Source: Nitrososphaerota archaeon (GTDB lineage Archaea > Thermoproteota > Nitrososphaeria > Nitrososphaerales > Gagatemarchaeaceae). Taken from it: 7,513 nucleotides of DNA. Numbering within the stretch: the first letter of the stretch is position 1; every line of letters begins with the position of its first letter. The notes below the pieces were generated by a model. It did not search any database. It worked only from the letters and a program-made list of their open reading frames with translations, and was not told the DNA's origin. Positions 1 through 5,832 of this stretch are shown piece by piece. Location: assembly GCA_016200025.1 (NCBI GenBank), contig JACQFO010000029.1:1-7513 (forward strand), written 5' to 3'. Both the position numbers and the translations under genes were made by a program.

Positions 1-1241
1 CGCTCGATCAGGTACGCCTCGAGGGCAACGTACCTCTGGTTGAGCCGCTTGTCGTCGATGTTCCACTCAGTGAAGGTCTTGAAGAAGACGCCGTGCTTGA
101 CCTCCTTGAGGAGCTCATCAGTCGTGTAGTCCCCCGGCTCTACGAAGGTGTTGGACATCCTGATGATCGGCTCCCTGTCGAAGGAGACGGACCTCGATGC
201 CCCGTTGCTCTTGAGGCCGAACTCCATGGCCGTTGTCCTGTTCTGAAGGAACTCGTTGATGACCCCGTCCTTGATCAGCATCCTCTTCCTGCCCTCTACG
301 CCCTCGTCGTCCACCGGGGTGTAGCCATTCGAGTGGAGCAGGGTGGGGTCGTCGCTGACGTTGGCTTCGAGGCTGCCGATCTTCCTCCCCAGGCTGTCGG
401 ACTTCAGATATGATTCGCCTGCCTGTGCCCCCTCCCTTCCAAGGACCCTGTCCGCCTCCTGCGGGTGCCCGACGGATTCGTGGGCTGCGATCCCCGAGAG
501 CTCCGGGCTGAGTACGACGTCCACTACGTCCGTCGGCGACTTGCCCGCCGTCTTCAGCACTCGTCCGAGAGTCTTCGCCTCTTCCACTACCTTCTCGACG
601 AGCCCGACTCGTTTTACGACCTCCAGGCCTCCGGTCTCGCCCTGCTGTATGAACCTCTGGGCTGCCGACCCTCCTTCCATGGCGGTCAAGGAGCCGAAGA
701 AGAAGATCCTGGGGAGTCTCGCTTCGACCTTCGCTCCATCGCTGTTGACGTAGAATTTCTCCTCGAGCTCTGCCCCCAGGAAGAGAAGCCTGCCCGGCAG
801 CTTGACCCCGGCCCTCCCGTCCGCTATCCGCTTCTCAATATCCATCAGGACGCTCCGAAGCCATGAAGCGTCTGCGTTCTCCACCTTCCTCGTCTCTGGC
901 GCAGCCCACTTCCTCCTCGAGCACTTCGACGCGTCCATCGTGATGGACTTCTCTAGGACCGATGAAGACGCTCGGGCGAGGCGCACGGCCTTCTGCGCCA
1001 GTTCTCCGACCGCGCTGCGCCTCATGTCGTTGGTGGCCCCGAACCCGAGGCAGCCCTTGGAAATCACCCGAATGCCTATCCCGTACCCCTCGCCGAAGAA
1101 GGAGGGCTGTGCCTCTCCGTTCTTCAGCACGAACTGCCTGGCCCGGGTCCCCTGGACCCTGGCCTCTGCGTAGGACGCACCCGCCGACCTTGCCTTGGAA
1201 ACGGCCGACTCGGCGAGGTCCTTCGCTTCCTCCCTGTTCAA
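1..1241 (-). CDS. tldD: TldD-family zinc metalloprotease (TldD/PmbA), C-terminus cut by window edge
   Basis: The minus strand is open in one frame from 1241 to the left edge, giving 413 complete codons. The family signature HESVGHPQEADR is present: the HExxxH zinc-binding motif falls at residues 254-259 (bases 465-482), with H254 and H259 as metal ligands and E255 as catalytic base. The N-terminal domain (about residues 1-80) has the usual YAEARVQ and GYGIGIRV stretches, and RMSNT at 361-365 is also typical. TldD proteins degrade unfolded peptides in the cytoplasm, with PmbA (TldE) as partner in bacteria. Usual length is about 450-480, so some 40-60 residues are missing, including the expected third metal ligand, a cysteine. 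The only start that keeps the whole N-terminal domain is TTG at 1241; an in-frame stop lies at 1278-1280 and no ATG or GTG lies between. The GGAGG touching the TTG is too close to serve as a ribosome site. The gene begins 41 bp after the M3 peptidase stop. Family is certain; whether TldD or PmbA type, and the start, are less so. Confidence 0.9.
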   Translation of the reverse strand, partial: MNREEAKDLAESAVSKARSAGASYAEARVQGTRARQFVLKNGEAQPSFFGEGYGIGIRVISKGCLGFGATNDMRRSAVGELAQKAVRLARASSSVLEKSITMDASKCSRRKWAAPETRKVENADASWLRSVLMDIEKRIADGRAGVKLPGRLLFLGAELEEKFYVNSDGAKVEARLPRIFFFGSLTAMEGGSAAQRFIQQGETGGLEVVKRVGLVEKVVEEAKTLGRVLKTAGKSPTDVVDVVLSPELSGIAAHESVGHPQEADRVLGREGAQAGESYLKSDSLGRKIGSLEANVSDDPTLLHSNGYTPVDDEGVEGRKRMLIKDGVINEFLQNRTTAMEFGLKSNGASRSVSFDREPIIRMSNTFVEPGDYTTDELLKEVKHGVFFKTFTEWNIDDKRLNQRYVALEAYLIE

Positions 1242-1263
1242 CCTCCGTCGGGGGCGGGGTACC

Positions 1264-1269
1264 TTATTT
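1264..1269 (-). promoter_or_regulatory. Possible TATA-like box for the TldD gene
   Basis: On the minus strand this reads AAATAA, an AT-rich island in GC-rich sequence between the M3 stop and the TldD start. Its centre is about 25 bp before the TTG at 1241, the spacing expected of an archaeal TATA box that starts transcription at or next to the start codon. It supports a leaderless TldD transcript in addition to read-through from upstream. The evidence is spacing and composition only, and six bases can occur by chance. Confidence 0.35.
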
Positions 1270-1282
1270 CTGCCTTTTCACG

Positions 1283-3079
1283 CTAGAGCTTTCGGAGCTC
1301 GGACGTCATGCGCCTGACCACGTCGAAGCCTCCCTGCCAGAACTTCTCCGAGCTCATGTCAACGCCCACTTCGTCCAGGACCTTTGCGGGGGTCTCGGAG
1401 CCTCCGTAGGAGAGAAGTTTCAGGTACCTGGGGACGAACGACCTGCCCTCCTTGGTGTAGGAGTCGTAAAGGGCAAGGCTGAGCAGATTGCCGAAGGCGT
1501 AGGCATAGCAGTAGAAGGGGGTGTGGTAGATGTGCGGGATGTAGGTCCACTCCCACTTGAATTCGTCAGGGACAGAGACTGCGCTGCCGAATTGCTCCTT
1601 CAGGACCGACGAGTAGAGCGCGCAGAGGTCGGAGACCGTGGCGCCCTCGATGACCTTCGGGTGCGCCTCCTTCTCGAAGACCACGAAGTAGGCCTGCCTT
1701 CCCACTGTGGCGTACATGGAAGAGAGCTTCTCAAGGAGGACGGAGCGCCTGAGCTCCGCGTCCTTCTCTTCTCTCATGTATTTGTCGAAGAGAATCATCT
1801 CCCCGAAGACAGAGGCGGTCTCTGCCAGGACCAGTGGAGGATGGAAGGTGAGCACCGAGTGGGATGAGGAGAGCTGGCTATGCACTGCGTGCCCAGACTC
1901 GTGGGCGATGGTGTAGACGTCTCTCGTCACGCCCGAGAAGTTCAGAAAGAGATAGGGCACGACTTCCGGCGTAATGCTCATGCAGTAGGCCCCGTTGGTC
2001 TTGCCCACCCTCGGCATGGCGTCCACGTGTCCCTTCTCGAAGACCCCCAGGGCCAGCTTCGCGACCTTGGGGTCAAACTCACGGAAGGCGTCCATCACCA
2101 TTTCCACGGCCTCAGCGTAGCCGATCTTGCTCTCCTTCTTCATGAGCGGCGCGTAGATGTGGTACCTCGACATACGGCCGATGCCGAGCATCTTGGCTTT
2201 CAGCCTGAAGAACTCTTGGAAGACTCCGGCGTTCTTCCTGCAGACCTTTAGAAGGGTTTCAACGGCAAGGTCGCTTACATCGTTCTCCAAGTTCCGCGGC
2301 GCGATGGCTGAAGCGTAGCCCCTCATCTTCACGTTCTCGTTGTTCCAGTCCCTGGCAATCGTCCGGTAGACTTCTCCCAGGACCTCTCCGTTGGCCGCAT
2401 ACTTGGAGAGGAGCGCATGATAGGCGGCCTCTCTTGCTGCCGGGTCCGGCGAGGCGAAGAGCCGGGTCACGTCCGCGACGACGACCTTGGGACTTCCTGT
2501 CGGTCCCCTCACCGCCTTTCCTCGGACCTTGAAAGAGAACGTAAAGTCTGACACTATCTTGTCGTAGTGGTGCGTCCAGCCGGAGAACCCAGTCACGTTC
2601 TTCAGGTTCACAGCCTGCTCGACCTTCTCGTCGAGGGTGAAGCGCCTGAGGTTCCTCCATACCCCCAGGAAGTATCGATGGTCGGGGTTAGAGGGAAAGA
2701 GCCTTGAAGTTTCGGAGTCGCCCAGTCCAGTCCACCAGAGCCTGAAGAATAGAATCTTGTTGTCTATCTCTGCCTTGACGTCCTCGGACCTGTCCATAGA
2801 GGCCTTCGCCCTCTGGTCGGAAGTGTCGGCTGTGTACTTCATGTAGGCCTGCGATGTGATTCGAGCGACGTCGCCCGCGATGCTTTCGTACAGGCGCAGG
2901 GCTCCCTCCACGTCGCCTCGGGCGAACGCCTTCAGTCTATCCCTCTGCGCCTCAAAGCGGCTGGTCTTCGACCGCAGGTCGGTGAGCCTCTTCTCGAGGC
3001 GGGGCCCCTCGCCTTCGGGGAGGGCGTCGGTCAGGTCCCAGCGTCCGGGTGCGAGCTTCAGGCGCTGCAACTGGCCCAC
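1283..3079 (-). CDS. pepF: M3-family oligoendopeptidase (PepF-like zinc peptidase)
   Basis: A 598-residue soluble protein, the usual length for oligoendopeptidase F. The active site is HESGH at residues 393-397 (H393 and H397 bind zinc, E394 is catalytic), and E420 in AETASVFGE is the expected third ligand. Before it, GAYCMSITPE and YLFLNFSG (about 363-382) match the conserved M3 stretch, and after it YIPHIYHTPFYCYAYAFG (513-530) is the substrate-binding tyrosine/histidine region. M3 enzymes cut short peptides in the cytoplasm; no signal peptide or membrane segment is seen. The start is uncertain: GTG at 3079 gives the longest protein, but TTG at 3070 has GGAG 8 bases upstream and an AT-rich box about 27 bp upstream, and would remove only three residues. 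The gene lies 25 bp after the nuclease gene and 41 bp before TldD, which suggests a shared transcript. Assignment to family M3 is very secure; exact substrate is unknown. Confidence 0.94.
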   Translation of the reverse strand: MGQLQRLKLAPGRWDLTDALPEGEGPRLEKRLTDLRSKTSRFEAQRDRLKAFARGDVEGALRLYESIAGDVARITSQAYMKYTADTSDQRAKASMDRSEDVKAEIDNKILFFRLWWTGLGDSETSRLFPSNPDHRYFLGVWRNLRRFTLDEKVEQAVNLKNVTGFSGWTHHYDKIVSDFTFSFKVRGKAVRGPTGSPKVVVADVTRLFASPDPAAREAAYHALLSKYAANGEVLGEVYRTIARDWNNENVKMRGYASAIAPRNLENDVSDLAVETLLKVCRKNAGVFQEFFRLKAKMLGIGRMSRYHIYAPLMKKESKIGYAEAVEMVMDAFREFDPKVAKLALGVFEKGHVDAMPRVGKTNGAYCMSITPEVVPYLFLNFSGVTRDVYTIAHESGHAVHSQLSSSHSVLTFHPPLVLAETASVFGEMILFDKYMREEKDAELRRSVLLEKLSSMYATVGRQAYFVVFEKEAHPKVIEGATVSDLCALYSSVLKEQFGSAVSVPDEFKWEWTYIPHIYHTPFYCYAYAFGNLLSLALYDSYTKEGRSFVPRYLKLLSYGGSETPAKVLDEVGVDMSSEKFWQGGFDVVRRMTSELRKL

Positions 3080-3094
3080 TCCAGTCGGGCCGCG

Positions 3095-3100
3095 TAATAA
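3095..3100 (-). promoter_or_regulatory. Possible TATA-like box for the M3 peptidase gene
   Basis: TTATTA on the minus strand, in the 25-bp gap after the nuclease stop. Its centre is 27 bp from the alternative TTG start at 3070 but only 18 bp from the GTG at 3079. If the box is real, it favours the TTG start. The element is short and could be chance, and read-through from the nuclease gene would also explain expression. Confidence 0.25.
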
Positions 3101-3104
3101 GCTG

Positions 3105-4475
3105 TCATCGCTGACCGAGGGAGATCGGGGTCCCCTTCCGAGGGACTCTGAGCTTCCACGACGATTTCCGCCTGAAGCCGCTGAAGAGCCCCGGGTGTTC
3201 GGTGTGGATGGGGACTACGGCCGCGGCCCGCGAGGAGTTGACCACTCTCGCGACCTGGTCCATCGGGGCGTGGCCCGAGGCGTGTATCTGCAGGTACCTG
3301 AACCCCAGGTGGTCTATCCAGTTTCTGACCACCTGTTCTTCGCGCTCCCCTTCTTCGTTAAAGGCCTCGGTCGCCGCGTGTATGTACGTCCCTCCCCTGT
3401 CTGGCCTTATGTCGATGAGTTCGGGGAAGTTCCAGGCCTCAAGGTGGAGGAAGACTTCGCCCTGATTCTCCCTGATGTCGGACGCTGACACCCCATGGTC
3501 GAGGAACGACCTCTCCCAGGGCCTGTAGTCTGCATCGTCAAGAGTCCCGGTCCTCTTCCTCCGCACATAGACGTCAACGTCCTTCCCGATGCGGGGAACC
3601 GAGAGCCTGGGGTCTGAAGCGAGTTTCTCGAGAAGCATGGCGGTCTTCATTGACACCACGAGCCTTCTCCCAGCCGCCTGGGCAGCCCTGTGGAAGGTGT
3701 TGACCCTGTCCACGTCGTTCCCCCTGAAGGTCGAGAAGACTAGCTTCTTGGTCCCCTTGACTGTCCTCTTCGCCTCCGCCATGACCGAACTCTCGCTCGT
3801 GTTGGAGTTCTGGTCGCCCTTCCTGACCCTGGTCCCTTCGGTAAGCAAGACCGCGGGCTTGGCACGGGAGACCGCCTCTACAAAATCCTCGGTCATCTTT
3901 CCCGCCGGCCCATGGAACCTGAAATCGCCCGTGTAGGCGAGGGCGCCTTCGCTCGAGTGGACCACGAACCCATAGGCGCCTGGAATCGAGTGATCGACGT
4001 GCACCGGTTCGAATTCGAGCTTGCCAATCCTGAACTTGTCGCCTGTCCTGAACTTCCTGAGCTCGTGCCCATTGAGTGGGGAGTCGGAAGATGCGCTGTA
4101 GGCGTCGTGGATCAACGATGTCGTCTCCCCGCAGTACACTGGGATCTTAGGGTCGACGAAGGAGATTCTGCCCGTGTGGTCGCTGTGGTAGTGGCTGAGC
4201 ACTATCGCGTCCACCTCCGGTGCGCCATACTTCAGACCGGTGTTCTGGAGCGCCTTCTCAGAGTAGAGCCCACGCACCTGGGGCAGAAGGCCGAACTCGA
4301 AGAGGTCTCCTGCACCGTTGACTGCGCGCGGGCTGATGTAGGAGTCGAAGTACTCAGACCCCTCTGAGAATCCGGTCCCAAAGTCCAGCATGACCTTCGT
4401 GCCAGAGTCTTCAATGAGGAACTTGTTGCCGCCAATCTCCCCAACTCCCCCGTAGCAGGTGAGCTGGGGGACCAT
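3105..4475 (-). CDS. RNase J-like metallo-beta-lactamase/beta-CASP nuclease
   Basis: A 456-residue protein with all metallo-beta-lactamase motifs: HYHSDH at residues 95-100 (motif 2, two-metal site), H162 in DHSIPGAYG (motif 3) and D184 in YTGDFRFHG (motif 4). Beta-CASP motifs follow: E213 in LLTEGTRV (A), IHASGH at 397-402 (B) and H424 in VPIHTEH (C). The beta-CASP region, about residues 205-400, is inserted between the two halves of the lactamase fold. These features define RNA-processing nucleases; RNase J relatives degrade RNA 5' to 3'. The length fits archaeal RNase J forms without the extra bacterial C-terminal domain. The details (HYHSDH rather than the common HGHxDH, GTR in motif A, HTEH in motif C) differ from canonical archaeal RNase J, so it is probably a side branch. 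It is the first gene of the minus-strand group, with ATG at 4475 and no Shine-Dalgarno. Fold certain; exact activity inferred. Confidence 0.88.
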   Translation of the reverse strand: MVPQLTCYGGVGEIGGNKFLIEDSGTKVMLDFGTGFSEGSEYFDSYISPRAVNGAGDLFEFGLLPQVRGLYSEKALQNTGLKYGAPEVDAIVLSHYHSDHTGRISFVDPKIPVYCGETTSLIHDAYSASSDSPLNGHELRKFRTGDKFRIGKLEFEPVHVDHSIPGAYGFVVHSSEGALAYTGDFRFHGPAGKMTEDFVEAVSRAKPAVLLTEGTRVRKGDQNSNTSESSVMAEAKRTVKGTKKLVFSTFRGNDVDRVNTFHRAAQAAGRRLVVSMKTAMLLEKLASDPRLSVPRIGKDVDVYVRRKRTGTLDDADYRPWERSFLDHGVSASDIRENQGEVFLHLEAWNFPELIDIRPDRGGTYIHAATEAFNEEGEREEQVVRNWIDHLGFRYLQIHASGHAPMDQVARVVNSSRAAAVVPIHTEHPGLFSGFRRKSSWKLRVPRKGTPISLGQR

Positions 4476-4492
4476 GAGCCTTTCACAGTGAC

Positions 4493-4503
4493 AAATTACT
4501 TAA
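4493..4503 (-). promoter_or_regulatory. TATA-like box for the nuclease-peptidase gene group
   Basis: The minus strand reads TTAAGTAATTT, centred about 23 bp before the ATG at 4475. It is the most AT-rich stretch of the divergent intergenic region. The spacing predicts transcription starting at or within a few bases of the ATG, a leaderless mRNA as is common in archaea. No Shine-Dalgarno sequence is seen before the ATG, which agrees with this. Confidence 0.5.
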
Positions 4504-4552
4504 CGCTTTCATCTTCTCCGGGGAGGAGGCCGCATCAGCATGCCGACAACGG

Positions 4553-4559
4553 ATAAATA
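4553..4559 (+). promoter_or_regulatory. TATA-like box for the small membrane protein and HAD genes
   Basis: The sequence ATAAATA lies in otherwise GC-rich DNA, centred 27 bp before the TTG at 4583. This fits an archaeal TATA box giving a leaderless transcript that begins at the small membrane protein and continues into the HAD phosphatase. Together with the box at 4493-4503 it makes a divergent promoter pair about 50 bp apart, which might share a regulator; no operator palindrome is evident. Confidence 0.5.
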
Positions 4560-4582
4560 CAAACAGGGCCGAATGGCCCGCG

Positions 4583-4708
4583 TTGCTCATCAACCTGCCC
4601 TTCCTCCAGGCGGGCTCCGACCTGTTGACAGCGTTCGCGATTCTGGCAGTGGCCATCGGACTGGCAGGACTTGCGATACTCATTCTGTTCTCAAAGAGAA
4701 AGATCTAG
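4583..4708 (+). CDS. Small single-span membrane protein (41 residues), unknown function
   Basis: A short reading frame starting at TTG and encoding 41 residues. Residues about 13-36 form a hydrophobic segment rich in Leu, Ala, Ile and Gly (for example LAVAIGLAGLAILILF at 21-36), and the protein ends in SKRKI. The positive tail after the span predicts the C-terminus in the cytoplasm. The TTG sits 27 bp after a TATA-like box, and no ATG or GTG is available in this frame nearby, so a leaderless TTG start is proposed. The stop is 6 bp before the HAD phosphatase ATG, suggesting one transcript and coupled translation. I do not recognise a family. The frame is open further upstream, but without a start and across the promoter. 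The main doubt is whether so short a frame is truly translated; the clean hydrophobic and then basic layout argues that it is. Confidence 0.55.
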   Translation: MLINLPFLQAGSDLLTAFAILAVAIGLAGLAILILFSKRKI

Positions 4709-4714
4709 GCAGAG

Positions 4715-5377
4715 ATGCTCTCCGCTGCCATCTTCGACGTCGACGGCACCCTAGTAGCCTTCAGGTTCGACGTGCAGAGCGCCAGGCTCGCCCTGGTGCG
4801 CGAGCTTTCGACCATTGGGTTCGTTACGGCCGGCCTAGACGCAAGCACGCCCATCCAAGGGATACTTGACGAGGCGAGAGCGCAGGCCCAGGGGGGCCGG
4901 GTCGGTCCGACCTACGAAGAGGTGCGCGGAAGGCTGTACTCGATTCTGGATTCCTTCGAAGCGCGCAACTCGCCTTCGGCTTCAGCATTCCCGGGGACGC
5001 TCGAGATCCTGAATCGCCTGATCGCAAAGGACGTCCGACTGGCTGTGGTCACCAACAGCGGGAGGAAGTCCGCCGAGCTGATCCTCTCCAACAACGGCCT
5101 CTCAGACTGTTTCGAATTCATCCTGACCCGAGACGACGTCGGCTCGATGAAGCCCAGTCCCGAGGGACTTCAGCTCGCGGCGGACAAGCTGGCGGGGCCC
5201 AAAGACTCGCTGTGCTACGTCGGGGACAGCGTGCAGGACGTGACGGCAGCGAAGCTGGCTGGACTCAAGGTCGTGTCGGTGGCGACCGGGAACTACACCA
5301 GTGATAACCTGCGGGGCGCCGGAGCAGACTACGTCATCGAATCGCTCCGGCAGCTCCCGGGCATCTTCGGCCTCTAG
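4715..5377 (+). CDS. HAD-superfamily hydrolase, phosphoglycolate phosphatase-like
   Basis: A 220-residue protein with the four HAD motifs in order: DVDGT with nucleophile D8 and acid D10 (I), T113 in VVTNSG (II), K146 in SMKPSPEG (III), and D171 with D175 in VGDSVQD (IV). A helical C1-type cap occupies about residues 15-90. This layout matches the phosphoglycolate phosphatase/beta-phosphoglucomutase branch, cytoplasmic magnesium-dependent enzymes that remove phosphate from small metabolites. The substrate cannot be read from the sequence; phosphoglycolate, sugar phosphates or nucleotides are all possible. The ATG at 4715 gives a complete motif I seven residues in. No good Shine-Dalgarno precedes it, but the upstream stop is 6 bp away, so re-initiation or coupling from the small membrane protein is likely. 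Confidence 0.9.
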   Translation: MLSAAIFDVDGTLVAFRFDVQSARLALVRELSTIGFVTAGLDASTPIQGILDEARAQAQGGRVGPTYEEVRGRLYSILDSFEARNSPSASAFPGTLEILNRLIAKDVRLAVVTNSGRKSAELILSNNGLSDCFEFILTRDDVGSMKPSPEGLQLAADKLAGPKDSLCYVGDSVQDVTAAKLAGLKVVSVATGNYTSDNLRGAGADYVIESLRQLPGIFGL

Positions 5378-5390
5378 GGTGAGTTGGAAC

Positions 5391-5411
5391 GGTTTTTCGC
5401 AATGGCGAACC
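5391..5411 (+). terminator. Possible terminator after the HAD gene (T-run with small hairpin)
   Basis: Fourteen bases after the HAD stop there is a run of five T (5393-5397) that merges into a perfect 5-bp stem, TTCGC (5396-5400) with GCGAA (5405-5409), around a 4-base loop. The flanking GG and CC could extend the stem with a bulge. Archaeal transcription commonly ends at T-runs, so the T-run is the likelier active part. The hairpin comes after, not before, part of the T-run, unlike a bacterial terminator. Confidence 0.35.
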
Positions 5412-5429
5412 GAAGTCTCGGGAGAATCC

Positions 5430-5437
5430 ATAAAAAA
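5430..5437 (+). promoter_or_regulatory. TATA-like box for the HPF-like gene
   Basis: ATAAAAAA in the 89-bp gap between the HAD gene and the HPF-like gene. Its centre is about 33 bp before the ATG at 5467, so transcription would start about 7-8 bases ahead of the ATG, leaving a very short leader. It suggests that the HPF-like gene is transcribed independently of the HAD gene. Confidence 0.45.
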
Positions 5438-5466
5438 CGCCCAGCGGCCCGAAAAGATGATTCAGA

Positions 5467-5823
5467 ATGTCCTCAGGTTCGAGCCTTCCATTCTACATCG
5501 TGGGGCTTCCCGAGGAACCCATAGAAGCTGGGGAAGCGCGGATGAAATTCGAGAGGCTTTCAACGGAGCTCTGCAAGGTCTACCCCTACATCGAGGAGAT
5601 CAGGGCAGTGGTGAAGTCTAAGAAGGCTTCCAAGAACCATGCCAGGTACGAAGTCTCGGTCGAAGTCTACACGCCCAGAGACAGGCACGCGTTCTCCGAG
5701 TCGGGCTACAACCTCGCCACTGTCTTCGACTCGATGGGCCCCAAGATGAAACGAATGCTCTCGTCGAAGCAGTCCAGGGTCACCGCGACGCACGGCGAAT
5801 CCTTGAGAAAGAAGGTAGACTAG
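5467..5823 (+). CDS. Small HPF/RaiA-like protein (possible ribosome hibernation factor)
   Basis: A 118-residue soluble protein. The predicted order is strand (LPFYIVGLP, residues 7-15), helix (about 22-39), strand (about 43-50), strand (ARYEVSVEVYTPRD, 58-71), helix (about 79-100) and a basic tail. This order, the pattern of charged and hydrophobic residues, and SGYNLATVFDSMGPKMKRML at 79-98 resemble S30AE proteins such as HPF and RaiA, which bind the small ribosomal subunit at the decoding centre and silence idle ribosomes. The match is from topology and residue pattern, not from a diagnostic motif, so the function is inferred; another small RNA-binding alpha/beta protein is possible. ATG at 5467 is the first start after an in-frame stop at 5458-5460. 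The gene has its own TATA-like box and converges with the aminopeptidase gene, the two stops being 9 bp apart. Confidence 0.7.
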   Translation: MSSGSSLPFYIVGLPEEPIEAGEARMKFERLSTELCKVYPYIEEIRAVVKSKKASKNHARYEVSVEVYTPRDRHAFSESGYNLATVFDSMGPKMKRMLSSKQSRVTATHGESLRKKVD

Positions 5824-5832
5824 TTCCAGGTA

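Noticed and set aside
93..1867. Several plus-strand open frames opposite the TldD and M3 genes
   Set aside because: They are antisense shadows in GC-rich DNA: low-complexity Arg/Pro/Ser-rich or Val/Leu/Asp-rich translations without domains, overlapping two clear protein families on the other strand.
4483..4683. Minus-strand frame of 66 codons over the divergent promoter region
   Set aside because: It covers both promoter boxes and is antisense to the better supported membrane protein; the composition shows no domain or membrane segment.
4540..4869. Plus-strand frame of 109 codons with ATG at 4540
   Set aside because: It overlaps the membrane protein and the HAD start in another frame, begins before the predicted transcription start, and its translation is Arg/His-rich without recognisable features.
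5301..5621. Plus-strand frame of 106 codons spanning the HAD end and the HPF-like start
   Set aside because: It runs across the stop, the T-run and the promoter, overlaps two supported genes in another frame, and has no recognisable content.
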